This document shows positions 13,044-23,352 of a stretch of 64,000 bases of DNA, piece by piece. The position numbers and the translations under genes are program-made. Positions within the stretch are counted from its first letter, which is position 1. Every line of letters starts with the position of its first letter. Below the pieces are notes generated by a model. It saw only the letters and a program-made list of their open reading frames with translations, was not told the DNA's origin and made no database searches. The DNA is from Ananas comosus (taxonomy: Eukaryota; Streptophyta; Magnoliopsida; Poales; Bromeliaceae), in assembly GCF_001540865.1 (NCBI RefSeq), contig NC_033626.1:11191446-11255445 (forward strand), in the 5' to 3' direction.

Positions 13044-14681
13044 AAAAATAAAAAAATGAGTTTTGACATGGGGCATAGTGTAATTTAGCCTTAAAATTTA
13101 CTGAAAAAGAAAAAGAAAAAGAAAAAGAGGATGGGTTAAATTAATATTCCCAAAAAGGGCGTGGGGCGTGGGGAAGGGCCAAAATCCGGGGGTAATTTTT
13201 GGGTAGTAGTTCGTAGTGAAACGGTAGCGTTGGGGTCGTACTGCCGAGAAAAGCCGCGCGCACGCGTCCCCACAAAGGGCGAAAAGAAACCACCCTCCCC
13301 TTCTCCCATTGGTCGGACCCCGCACTGTGATTTTACCAAAATGCCCCCACCCTTTCTTTTAAAGGACCTCGCAAAAGGAACGCTCCTTTTTCTCTCCTCT
13401 CTCCACTAACTTCTTTGACCGCTGTGTTACGTTACGTTGCGTTATTACACTAGTCCCTCCCTGTTGCCTCTAATTCGCCGAAATTACGATATTGCCCTTG
13501 TGCCTCAAAATTAGGATTAAGATTAACAAAGATTGAAAAAAAAAATTATGGTGATTTTTCCTTTTTCTTTTTTTTTTTTTTTTTCCAAAAAGCATGTAGA
13601 GACGCATTTGAAATTTCCATATTTGTATGATTATTGATGGTATATCATTAGTGAGATTTTTACAATATTAGTGCAATGTGGACATCTGCGGATATTTTTC
13701 AATTAAAAATATATACTCATGGTGAATTAATTTCAAATAAAGAAGCTCAATGTATGAAGAGATAATGAGTATTAATGCGAAATATCGATGCAACAAATTC
13801 TTTTACGGATAACTAGTTATCAAATAAAACAAGTCAAATTTTATTAACTCGTTTGGGATCGCAGAAGCGCATTATGTACGACCAAAGACAAGTGTAATAA
13901 AAGAATATTTTTTTAAAATTTTGTTTCAATTCATTTTCAGCAATAAATGCGGTAAGTCGCTGGAAAAATCTTAATGAAAAAATGATTGTTCTATGCAGAA
14001 TATCTGACTAAATCAGCAGTAAGAGGGAGCTAAGCAATTTCCCAGTTCTACTTTTGTGGGATGTTTGTATGATAAAAGCCCACTATTTCTCCTGCTCATG
14101 TCTTTGTAGTACAACAATAAAAAAGTTAAATCAACCCCTAAACTGAACACTCCACCATTACAATTATCATTCCATCATTGTTTCAATCACACTTGAAATT
14201 AATATCACTTTTTAGTGAAAAAAACTCCAGTGGTACATTAATACAGTTGTACACCATAAAAGCTCCACAAATTGAAAAAGGCACATGAAAAAGAAAAACA
14301 AAACCACCCAATTTGTTATTTCACTCCCTCCTTTTATTATTATTATTATTATTTTGTATAAAAAAAATAAATTTGTTTTAACTATTATCTATTTAAATTT
14401 GAATATTTAATTTTTAAAAATTTTAAATTTACTATCTTTATTTTATAATTTATCTAATATGATCCAACTACTAACTGTTTAGTGTCAAAATTTTAGTGCA
14501 TATTTTATTTTTATAGTTTTCGTTAATACATTTTATGTAATTTACATAAATATAAGTTTATGAAGTAAACAGTTAGTTTAAATTATATCTTTGAAAAACT
14601 ATCAAATTATTTAAATTAAATAAATTAAAAATTTTAAAAAATTAGTTAGTTATAATAAAATTATGTATAATTTTGAAATTT

Positions 14682-14683
<2 letters not shown>

Positions 14684-14716
<33 letters not shown>
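14684..14716. repeat. (TA)n microsatellite
   Basis: An uninterrupted TA run about 390 bp upstream of the cyclin start codon. Confidence 0.85.
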
Positions 14717-14719
<3 letters not shown>

Positions 14720-14801
14720 TGGTACTTCTCAATCCAATTTTTTATTTTATTATTTCTTTTTCCTTTACTTCCTCCAGTTGTCTCCATTTTTGCTCGCCAT
14801 T

Positions 14802-14803
<2 letters not shown>

Positions 14804-14836
<33 letters not shown>
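14804..14836 (+). promoter_or_regulatory. CT-repeat tract, cyclin 5' region
   Basis: A (CT)n run about 270 bp before the cyclin ATG. Pyrimidine-rich tracts of this kind (Y-patches, CT-rich leaders) are common around plant transcription starts. Here the region is followed by further CTCTC-rich sequence up to 14995. Whether it lies in the promoter or the transcribed leader cannot be told without transcripts. Confidence 0.4.
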
Positions 14837-14839
<3 letters not shown>

Positions 14840-15081
14840 CTCTACAAAACCCCTCTTTTCTCTGTAGTATTATATGCTAGAGTGCCCACTGTGCCCCTGG
14901 TGTTCCTCTCCCCCTACCTCTTCCTCCTCCTCTCTCCACCTCAACCCAATAACAAAGAAGGGTTCCCCTCCATTATTCCTCACTTTCTCTCTATTATGAG
15001 GAGGAGTCCAATTTGAGAGGGAAAAGGAGGAGGTGAGGAGGAGGGGGAAAAAAATATAGAAAAACTGTGCCTTTCTCTCTA

Positions 15082-15090
15082 AAACCCTAA
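15082..15090 (+). promoter_or_regulatory. telo-box AAACCCTAA
   Basis: AAACCCTAA lies 15 bp upstream of the cyclin start codon, in the presumed leader. This motif is common near the starts of plant genes active in dividing cells. A similar longer copy precedes the SKIP gene at 22881. Confidence 0.45.
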
Positions 15091-15105
15091 GCTTTGAAGG
15101 GAACA

Positions 15106-16976
15106 ATGGCCTCAATCTTTGACTCTGCCGCATCTATCCTTCTGTGCGCGGAGGACAACAAAAGCATCTTGGGTTTTGACGATGAGGAGGTGGAGAACGC
15201 CCGTGGCTATGGCCATAGTTGGGTTCTTCGGGAAAGGAGCGATTTTTATGGGGGTTTCCTCATGGATTTCCCCCTACAATCCGATGAATGCGTGGGTCTC
15301 CTTGTTGAGAGGGAGTCCGAGCACATGCCCCGTGGGGACTATGTGGGTCGGATTCTCAGTGGGGCATTGGACCCCTCTGTAAGACGAGACGCCATTGATT
15401 GGATTTGGAAGGTGGGTTCTTTGCTTCTTTTTTTTTTTTTTTTTGCTCTTTTTTTCTCGATTTCTTGGTGGGTCTTTTGTATTTTGCGTTTTTGTTGGCA
15501 ATCGATTAAGCTTTACTATGTTCATTTCCGCGAAACATGATTTTTCCTTTTTTTTTTTTTTGGGTCCCAATCTTTCTAATACGGTATTTTTGGGCGATCT
15601 TTGTTCTCATACTCTGTTTTGGAGTACGATTTACGATTGTCAAATACTATTTCGTTTGCATGCATTCACTAGTTTGATGAACTGTTTGTGAATCCCCATA
15701 CAGATGAAGTATATTTCTTGTTTGTTTCCAATACATTTTCCTATTGTTCTTAAAAAAAAAAAATTTGTTCGTCATGGTTACTGTTACTTGTACAGATACT
15801 ACCTTTTGTTGTTCTAGATACTCATTTTTGTTTTTGTTCTCACATTCCCCTTACTACCAATGATACATTTTGTGATCTTTTCAACAGGTTTGTTCACATT
15901 ACAGCTTTGGGCCTCTGACTCTCTATTTATCTGTAAATTACCTGGACAGATTCCTTTCTGCCTATGAGCTTCCTGTAAGAACATTAACTTATAAATGCAT
16001 TAATACAATGTTTGTGTTCGCAGTAACAATTTCATGTTTTTAGTTGAATAGAAGACCCAGTATACTTATATCAGCTTGTTCTGATTGTAGAAAGGCAAGG
16101 CTTGGATGACCCAACTGTTATCCGTCGCATGCCTATCCTTAGCTGCAAAGATGGAGGAAACTGAAGTCCCCCTATCTTTAGACTTACAGGTCGAGGACGC
16201 TACGTCGACGGATTTCTCCGATTAGCTCCCGAAATTTCGAAATCATTTACTTAAGTTTCTTTGAATTTTCTTCAATAGGTGGGCGAGGCGAAGCATGTGT
16301 TTGAAGCTAGGACTATACAAAGAATGGAGCTTCTTGTGCTGAGCACCCTCAAGTGGAGGATGCAAGCTGTGACTCCTTTCTCTTTTATAGACTACTTCCT
16401 TCACGAATTCAACGGCGGCAACGCACCGTCGAAGATGTCGGTCTCGCATTCCGTGGAACTCGTCTTGAGCACACTAGGAGGTTGATGTCGTAATTTGCAA
16501 TCGTAGTCTATGCGTCTCTTATGGCTAAAATTCAGAAGTGTTGAATTGCAGGGACTGATTTCTTATCTTTCAAACCTTCGGAAAAGGCCGCGGCTGTCGC
16601 TCTCACAGTGCTGGGAGAATGCCAATCTGCTGAAGTCGAGAAGGTTGTCGCTAGTTGCGAACATCTTGACAAGGTATGAGTAGTTGCATTCATGACGGTG
16701 GTTTATTTTCAATGTGAACTTGTAATTCTGATTTGCCGACGATTCATGCTACAGGAGAGAGTGCTAAGGTGTTGTGAACTGATTCAAGACATGGTAATGA
16801 TGGGCGTTAATTTACCGAAAACTGGTAGCCCAGCAGTCCTCTATGTGCCGCAAAGCCCAATTGGGGTGTTGGATGCTGCATGGCTGAGCTATAGCAGTGA
16901 GGATTCAAGTGTCGGGTCGCAAGAGACGTCTTATGAGAGCTCACCAACTAGTAAAAGGAGGAAAATTAGCCGATAA
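15106..16976 (+). CDS. CYCD: D-type cyclin, CYCD2/CYCD4-like
   Basis: D cyclins bind CDKA and start G1/S transition by phosphorylating retinoblastoma-related protein. Exons: 15106-15411, 15888-15974, 16091-16189, 16279-16480, 16552-16673 and 16755-16976. All junctions are GT-AG and in frame, giving 345 residues. The retinoblastoma-binding LxCxE motif is present as LLCAE at residues 12-16. The cyclin N box spans roughly residues 65-200 and includes the conserved [13 protein letters not shown] and [12 protein letters not shown] segments. The cyclin C domain follows. The tail is Ser/Thr/Glu-rich (PEST-like) and ends in a basic KRRK cluster, a likely nuclear signal. The second and third exon sequences resemble the CYCD2/4 branch more than CYCD3, but subclass needs a tree. 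AATAAA at 17079-17084 is a plausible poly(A) signal. Confidence 0.93.
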
Positions 16977-17078
16977 TTTAGTGTTTCATGATGGAACTGC
17001 TTGGTAGTTTTTGGTACTTTCCGACTAATTCATTTTGGTTTGGTTTAGCGGGAGCTTTGGTGTGGTTATGAATTTACT

Positions 17079-17084
17079 AATAAA
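17079..17084 (+). terminator. poly(A) signal of cyclin gene
   Basis: AATAAA 103 bp after the cyclin stop codon, followed by A-rich sequence. It is the best near-upstream element in the 3' region. Confidence 0.4.
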
Positions 17085-17124
17085 ACGAAACAAAAAAAAC
17101 TTTGAACCAAAACCCAAAAAAGCA

Positions 17125-17275
17125 AAAAAAAAAAAAAAAAAAAAAAAAAACATAAATAGATAATAAAAGAATAGGGTAATTTATAAAATTATGACCAACT
17201 TTTTTAAAACTCTTTTAAAATTTTATAAATTTTAAAAAAATTAAACACTAACAATAAATTTATTTTTTTTCATAN

Positions 17276-17306
<31 letters not shown>
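17125..17306. repeat. poly(A) homopolymer runs with one undetermined base
   Basis: A ~26-bp A run (about 17125-17150) and a ~31-bp A run directly after the single N of the window at 17275. The second run is likely imprecise in length. Confidence 0.7.
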
Positions 17307-17309
<3 letters not shown>

Positions 17310-17311
<2 letters not shown>

Positions 17312-20300
17312 ATAAATTAAAGCGTGCAATCAAACTACTCATGCTTTTGATATGCTTAAAGCAGCTGCGAGAAATTGAATTCTGAGACAAGTGAAGGAGA
17401 AAGAAAAGAGATGAGCTAGAAAGACACGAAGAATCGAAGAAAGAGGGTAGGGCATGACAAAGTGTGCTGCTTTAGTTGTGTGTATTTCCTTTTCTTGTAA
17501 AAGCACTAGGGAAAGGTGGTGCCTTAAAGGATCAAAGATGGCCATCCAAACCCAGAAAAAAAAAATGGACACAAAAGAAAAGAGAGAGTTGGGTTTTCCT
17601 TCGCAAAGGTATTAATTATCGACATTATTAACGAATTTTCTTTTCCTTTGCTTGTATATCTTGTGCCCTACCATCCAATTGTTTGACTGTTTCTCTGCTT
17701 CAACTCCGGAATTTGCTTCCATATGTTATAAAAGAAATGTTGGGAATCGAAATATTTATTTGATTGGTATTAAGGGGCCCTCCTGGGAAGTTTCAGTTTA
17801 TTAGTTTACTTAGTGTTTAGAAAAGTATGCGAGGAATTAGTCCTTCTGAGTCGGTTTTCTTTTCATTGGCCCCTTTGTTTAACCTCGTTTGTCATATGTC
17901 GATAGCAATTAAATACGTCGGAAGATCTAATCCTGCAGGGCCTTAAACAAATTTTGCGTATATATTTTTTAGTGTGATGGGTCAGTTGGATTGTTTAATG
18001 TAGAGTCGCAGATCGAAATTAGTTATAAACAACAGCCAAGTGCCCAGTACCTATACTATAAGGCTCGTCACATGCTGTACCCATTCGTAAAATTTATCGC
18101 GGACATTGTATTGTTTGCTTGGGTGGTGACTGGTTGGCGCGAAATCTTGAATGATTTGGTGTAGATGGAATTGATTGTGGGATCTTTCAAGTTCGGAGGC
18201 TAGGATAGCAAAGATAAAATCCGAAACGGAAGTATAAGTACATGTCTAGTCGATTAATCGATACGCTCGCATGTTAACATGTATGGGCATGTAAATTGTG
18301 GCCAGCTTCTTTCATGCTCAAGTTGCTTTGGTGCTTGAAATATGAATTTCCTTCTTGCAGAAACTGTTGCAGGTTTTTTTTTTTTTTTTTTTAGCTTTTG
18401 GTACTACAGCTGTTCCCTGTGAATACTTAGCTTAAATTGCATGTTAACAAGCATCTGATTTTCCCTAATTTCAGATTCTATCAGTGTTTTACTTACAAGG
18501 ATACACACAATTCACATAACATTAATTGCACTGAGAATCTTTTTGGCCTACCTGTAACACAGAATTCATATCAGTGCAGCATCATATTAGTTGAATATGT
18601 AAAGGATGGTCTGCAAAGGATTTGCTGCTAAAAACAACTGGGTTCCTTTTCTTTTCTGCTATCATCTTTTCTTTTCTTTTCTCTTTTCATCCTGTTACTG
18701 CTGTGGTGCTTTTCACAAAGCCTCTTTTGAATCCTATTTCATTTTATAGGCATAATCCTTGTGTTTTGTCTCATATTTTCCTTAAAAAAATTAAGGCCTA
18801 GTAACAAAAGCTCTCCTCTCCTTTTTGGTTCTTGAACAAATAACGCAGAGACAATTCATTTTAACCCCCATTCAAGCCATACGGTTAGTGTTTATATATG
18901 AACTAAATTTTAACAGGAAATTCAATGCGTTCATATGTTAATAATACCAACACCAAGAGTTACAATCATAGTTCCACGCAAGTTTCAATTCCAAGATGTG
19001 GCTAAGCAACCTGCACGCGATAATAGTAATTGGTAATCGAACTTAACATAGAAAAAGGACTACGAATTTGACTGCTAGAGCAGTTGATAGAGATATTATT
19101 TATCTCACAAGCAATGTCGTGTTTGAATATATACAAACTATCGTACAGTGATGTTACATCACTGTATCGTTCACGAACATCCAGGGATATGGTTTGCTCG
19201 TTGTTTTCATCATTATCGTTCATTGTTACTGTCGTCGTTGTTGCTGCTGCTGCTGCCGCTGAAAATAGTAGTTATAAGCGTAAATGCTTGGAAATCCAAA
19301 TCGAGTACTACCACCTCATCCATCGAAATCTTGAGACGATTAAAACGAGCATTTGGGAACATCATGACGAATTCGGACATCTCGTATCGCAATCTTATTG
19401 TTTGCTTCATTTCTTGTTTCCTCATTTCATGGACCACCTCTCCAAAGCTCCCCCTGCTAAGGTTTATCGAACAAGTCGAGCACCACCGTACGATTTTGCC
19501 GGTCCGGCGCGGGCTCACTTCGCCAAAGAAGACACTGCAACTATAGCTGTGCAACAATTGAACTTTGTGAGACACAGACTCAAGTTATTCTGACACTGCA
19601 GCATAAGATAAGAAGAGATGGTAAATTTTCTGGTTAAAATGTATGGACTCCCCTCAACTATAGCCTATTTTGAAATACGCCCTTCAACTTCACTCCTTTT
19701 CTTAAAAAAAAAGAAAGAAAGAATTGCTATACTTAAACTGGCGGTTTATATTAGTCGAGTTTTACCTGGCAAAATGTGATTAAAGTGGTTAAATATGATG
19801 AAATGCATAGTGAGTTTTGACAACTTTTAATTTAGTAATTTACCAACATTCACTTAGTTGTGAAAAATCAAAAGTTGAGGGGTATTTTTACATGTTAGGT
19901 CACAGTAATTATTTTAGAATGATACAAAAGCTGATGAATTTGGCTTGTTCGAATATATAGGCTCGTGATATATTTGAATTATTGACCTAGATTGGATCAG
20001 CTGGACCATTTTCAGATTCAAACATATATGCGGCTCATAGATCCAGTTAGGGAAACTCCGTGCGACTGTATCTTGGATTTTGTTTGGGCCCACAAAAATT
20101 TAGGCGATTTACAAAGCACAGCAAAGTAAATTCCGGTTGCAGAATAAGTAGCTTAGATACAAAATGTCATGAGAAAAAAAATTATTTATTCTCGTATGTG
20201 ATAACATAAACATGTTGCTCTAACCGCATCGACCAATTTAATTTAGAAATTTGCAACTCTAGGATAATAAAGAAGCATATCTCCAAACTAAACCGCTGTA
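17310..20300. other. gene-free region with unrecognised overlapping ORFs
   Basis: No family recognised. The longest open stretch is around 19002-19593. On the plus strand a 169-codon frame starts at 19084 and contains an alanine run coded by a GCT repeat. On the minus strand frames of 73 and 120 codons overlap it. Neither frame shows a known domain or splice context, and the two strands are about equally open, so I do not call a gene. Confidence 0.35.
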
Positions 20301-20505
20301 TATATATTTTCATCTCAACTTCGCTTTAGTACAATAAATTCGATGGAGACCATCCATTTCTTCAATCCAATGGTCAAAAACATGCACCAGTAGAGGACAT
20401 GGTCAGCCAACGGAGAGTGTTGTACTGAAGAATCATATGCATGCATGCAACCAATCGGACGGTTTATTTACTATTAAAAAGTGAGGAAAATCTTTCTATG
20501 TTTTC

Positions 20506-21028
20506 TTTTTTTTTTTTCTTTTTTTTCTTTTTTTTTTTGAGAAATAGATAGCAAGCTACCTGCTTTATTCATTAAGTCAATTGAACTGAATGTATAAGTT
20601 GGAAGCAGCTTAGGCCTCCGAGAAAAAAAAGGTAAAAAGGTGAAAATTGAAAAGCAAAAAGAAAAGGCAAGGTAAAAAAAGAAAGATGAACAGAGGGAGG
20701 ATGTGGTGCAGGAGTGACATCAAAGGATTGTGGTCCAATTGGTGATCAGTAGTTTGACACGTTCAAGAGACCGGGTGATGTTGGACGGCTGTCCTCTGAA
20801 AACTAAGTTGTTTCTATCCGTCCAGATTATCCACCAAATCGCAGCCAGGAGGATCAGGCCTTGTTTTCTCGACAAGTCCACATGGATTTCAGTAGTTCTG
20901 GCCTAGAGCCCTTGAACGTCGACTGTGCTGCTGTCGGTTGCGTTCGATCCTCCCGTACTGAGTAGAAGATACCGAATGTAAACGCAGTCGTGAAATAGAT
21001 GGTCACAGCTTTCCGTGAGGACCGCGCG
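20506..21028 (-). mobile_element. 5'-truncated LINE (L1-type) copy
   Basis: Flanked by the exact 14-bp direct repeat CTTTCTATGTTTTC at 20492-20505 and 21029-21042. On the minus strand it ends in a poly(A) tail (T-rich run 20506-20539 on plus). The minus strand around 20730-20860 encodes a frame containing IWWIIWTDRNNLVFRGQ, the tryptophan-rich C-terminal signature common after the reverse transcriptase of plant L1 LINEs. The reverse transcriptase core is missing, so this is a dead 523-bp copy. Its tail resembles those of the neighbouring SINE family. Confidence 0.8.
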
Positions 21029-21085
21029 CTTTCTATGTTTTCATCCCAACTTTTTTTTGGTAATGTCAAACTAATGACGAATCTT

Positions 21086-21242
21086 TTTTTTTGTCTTTGA
21101 GAGAGATAGGTAGCACACTACCCGCTTCGTTTATTTCATTTAGAAATAAATTTAGCTGAAAATGTGAATCAATTAGAATTCGAACTTGGGTCTCAAGTAC
21201 TAACCACCAAGCCCTTTACCACTTGCTCTAGGGGCGGTCGGT
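21086..21242 (-). mobile_element. tRNA-type SINE, copy 1
   Basis: 157 bp, minus strand, flanked by ACTAATGAYGAATCTT (one mismatch) at 21070-21085 and 21243-21258. On the minus strand it starts CGACCGCCCC, then box A-like TAGAGCAAGTGG, box B-like AAGTTCGAATTC, and ends with an A-rich tail. This is the layout of a tRNA-derived, pol III-transcribed SINE. Other copies: 52368-52529, 26956-27096 and a damaged one near 55899. Confidence 0.8.
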
Positions 21243-21402
21243 ACTAATGATGAATCTTAAAATATGGAGGGATGCTTTAATACAATATATTCAATGGAGG
21301 TCGTCCATTTCTTCAATCCAATGGTCAAAAACCTGAGAGTATGGTCAGCCAACGGAGAGTGTTGTATTGAAGAATCATATGCATGCATGCAACCAACCGA
21401 GT

Positions 21403-22750
21403 AACCGGAGAAATTTATACGATGAACCTCAACTGCTAGTGTTTTTGTTAACAAAACTAAAATGCATGTATAGAAAGCCCCTCGAGTGAAGATCAAAGTT
21501 ATAATGTTGCCATTTTTGTTCACAATTATTTGGTTAGTGGTCCCTGCATATGTTAAATAATACAAAATAATTATTTTTTTCAAAAACTTAAGCTATCAGA
21601 TAATGATATTCTTAATATTTACATTCAATACTCTTCAGAGTCCAAGACTTTTTTATAGGTTTAAACTTGAGCTTTTGAATTAAATGGGGAGAAATTAAAT
21701 AATGCTGGGGGTTCGGCAAATTCGAACTAAAAATCTCATACTCTGATTTTGAAATAATTGTTTGCTCTAAAAGCTTCAATTAAGTCTCACGTGACTCGAC
21801 TCCAATATTTTTTGTTCTGATATCATATTAAATAGTACGAAACAATCATTTTTTTCAAAAACTTAAGCCATCAGAGAATGATACTTTTAAAATTTATATT
21901 TAACAATATCTGAGTTGAACTCAAACTCAGCATGATTAAACTCACACTATATACACCCATCTCTGATCGTTGCGTCTCCTTCTACTTTTTCTTCATTTTT
22001 GTGTGCGTGAGCACTCTTAGCTCCGTCTAGAATTGCAGGGACAACGCATTACGTCGGATGAGAATGTGAGATGAAAAATAATATATTTATTTCCATAAAA
22101 AGCATAAAGCTGTGTAGATTATAATAATTCAGTTACTATATAATTTCTACCGTCCTGCCGAAAAGTATGAAGTATATATATCTCCAACTTTTTTAGGTAC
22201 AAGGGAGGCCTAAAAACTCAAACGGAATTTTTTTTTTTTTTTTTTAAAAAACTTTCCCGCCCATCTAAATAGAGCCCATCTACAACATGTTCACTTAATT
22301 TCTGACCCAATCCAAAAGTTGGAATGGCCATGAGGCCCAATTCTCCGGTCCGGGTCTGGCTCTGACCCAGTCCGAATCCGCATCCGAGGTTCCACAATTT
22401 AAGTATGTGGCTATGTGCCAATCACGATTTTCTTTTTCTTTTTTTTAATCCAAGGAAAAATATCCTAGGCAACTAAAACAACAATTTTTTTTTTTTAAAA
22501 AATAATTTTTTTCCGTAAGATATTATTATTTATTTTATTGGTCGCAGTGCGCTACAAATTAATCAAATTATTATTATACATAATTAATGCATAAAAAATA
22601 GAAATGGCACTGATGCCGTATATTCATGTTTTTTCTGAATTAAATAAAAAAACGGAGGGATCCAAATTTCGTTCCGGGTCGGATCCGGTGCAAGACGCGA
22701 CCCGATAGCAAGTCGAATTCCCCTGGCAAATAAGAAATCTCACGAGGGTA
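21403..22750. other. gene-free region upstream of SKIP gene
   Basis: AT-rich. Two diverged versions of a text near 21545-21620 and 21828-21905 (ATATTAAATA...CAAAAACTTAAGC(T/C)ATCAGA) form a local direct repeat. No gene found. Confidence 0.4.
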
Positions 22751-22800
22751 TATTTGGAAAAGGAAATATTTCCCAAGGGACTATTTTGGAAAATGGCCCT

Positions 22801-22895
22801 TATTTATAAAACCCTCATCTTAAGCACCGACTCTTATCTCTTTTTTTCTCTCTCTTCGTCTACCGATTCTGGAACTCTCCAAACCCTAACCCTAG
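22801..22895 (+). promoter_or_regulatory. SKIP core promoter and telo-box
   Basis: TATTTATAAA at 22801-22810 is a good TATA-box candidate. It is followed by CT-rich sequence and AAACCCTAACCCTAG at 22881-22895, a double telo-box typical of leaders of constitutively expressed plant genes. The transcription start is probably near 22830. Confidence 0.5.
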
Positions 22896-22964
22896 CTTCC
22901 ATTTCCTGTATCAATCACCGCGTGGAGCGATCGAAATCCCGTGTCGCCGTAGTAATTAATAAAG

Positions 22965-23309
22965 GTTCATCTCGTTCTCCTTTTTATTTAATTGTTTTCG
23001 TACAATATCTGTTGAATAATTTATTGGTGTTTTTGTATTTTCGTTTCTTTCAATTCGATTTATTTACAATTATTGTTCTAATTCGGTTCGCACGCCATGG
23101 CGTATCCTCGATTGATTCGTATACGTCTTCAGATCCTTATTAATTTTTTGCCCTAATTCGCTCGATCTAGTTTTTTGAATTTTGGGAGAATTTTTTTTTT
23201 TTTAGTTTTGTATCTTTTCTTGGATTATTATAGAATAGTCAGATCGTCGAAAATTGCTATTTTTACTAGTAATTATTTGCCTTAAATTCTCTATTTTCTC
23301 TCATCACAG
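22965..23309 (+). other. probable 5'-UTR intron of SKIP gene
   Basis: AAAG/GTTCATCTC at 22961-22965 and TCATCACAG at 23301-23309 are plausible splice sites around T-rich sequence, placed between the leader and the start codon. A leader intron would remove the upstream in-frame extension, which lacks family similarity. Confidence 0.45.
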
Positions 23310-23352
23310 CTCCCTTGGTTTTCCATTGCGATCGTTGGATCGAGCTATTTTA

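Larger units (their letters stand above)
20310..21402. repeat. old direct duplication split by two retroposons
   Basis: The segment 20339-20460 and the segment 21285-21402 are about 85-90 percent alike by eye. They share CCATTTCTTCAATCCAATGG, GGTCAGCCAACGGAGAGTGT and AGAATCATATGCATGCATGC. Between them lie the LINE (20506-21028) and SINE (21086-21242). Removing both leaves a simple tandem duplication with a unit of only ~270 bp, so the duplication came first. Confidence 0.7.

Noticed and set aside
19002..19593. A 169-codon plus frame or 120-codon minus frame as a gene
   Set aside because: The two strands are equally open, there is no recognised domain and no splice context; the alanine run comes from a GCT repeat.
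23254..23352. Upstream in-frame extension of SKIP (33 residues, hydrophobic)
   Set aside because: It lies mostly in a T-rich probable leader intron, and the family starts at the MAALKELLPP methionine.
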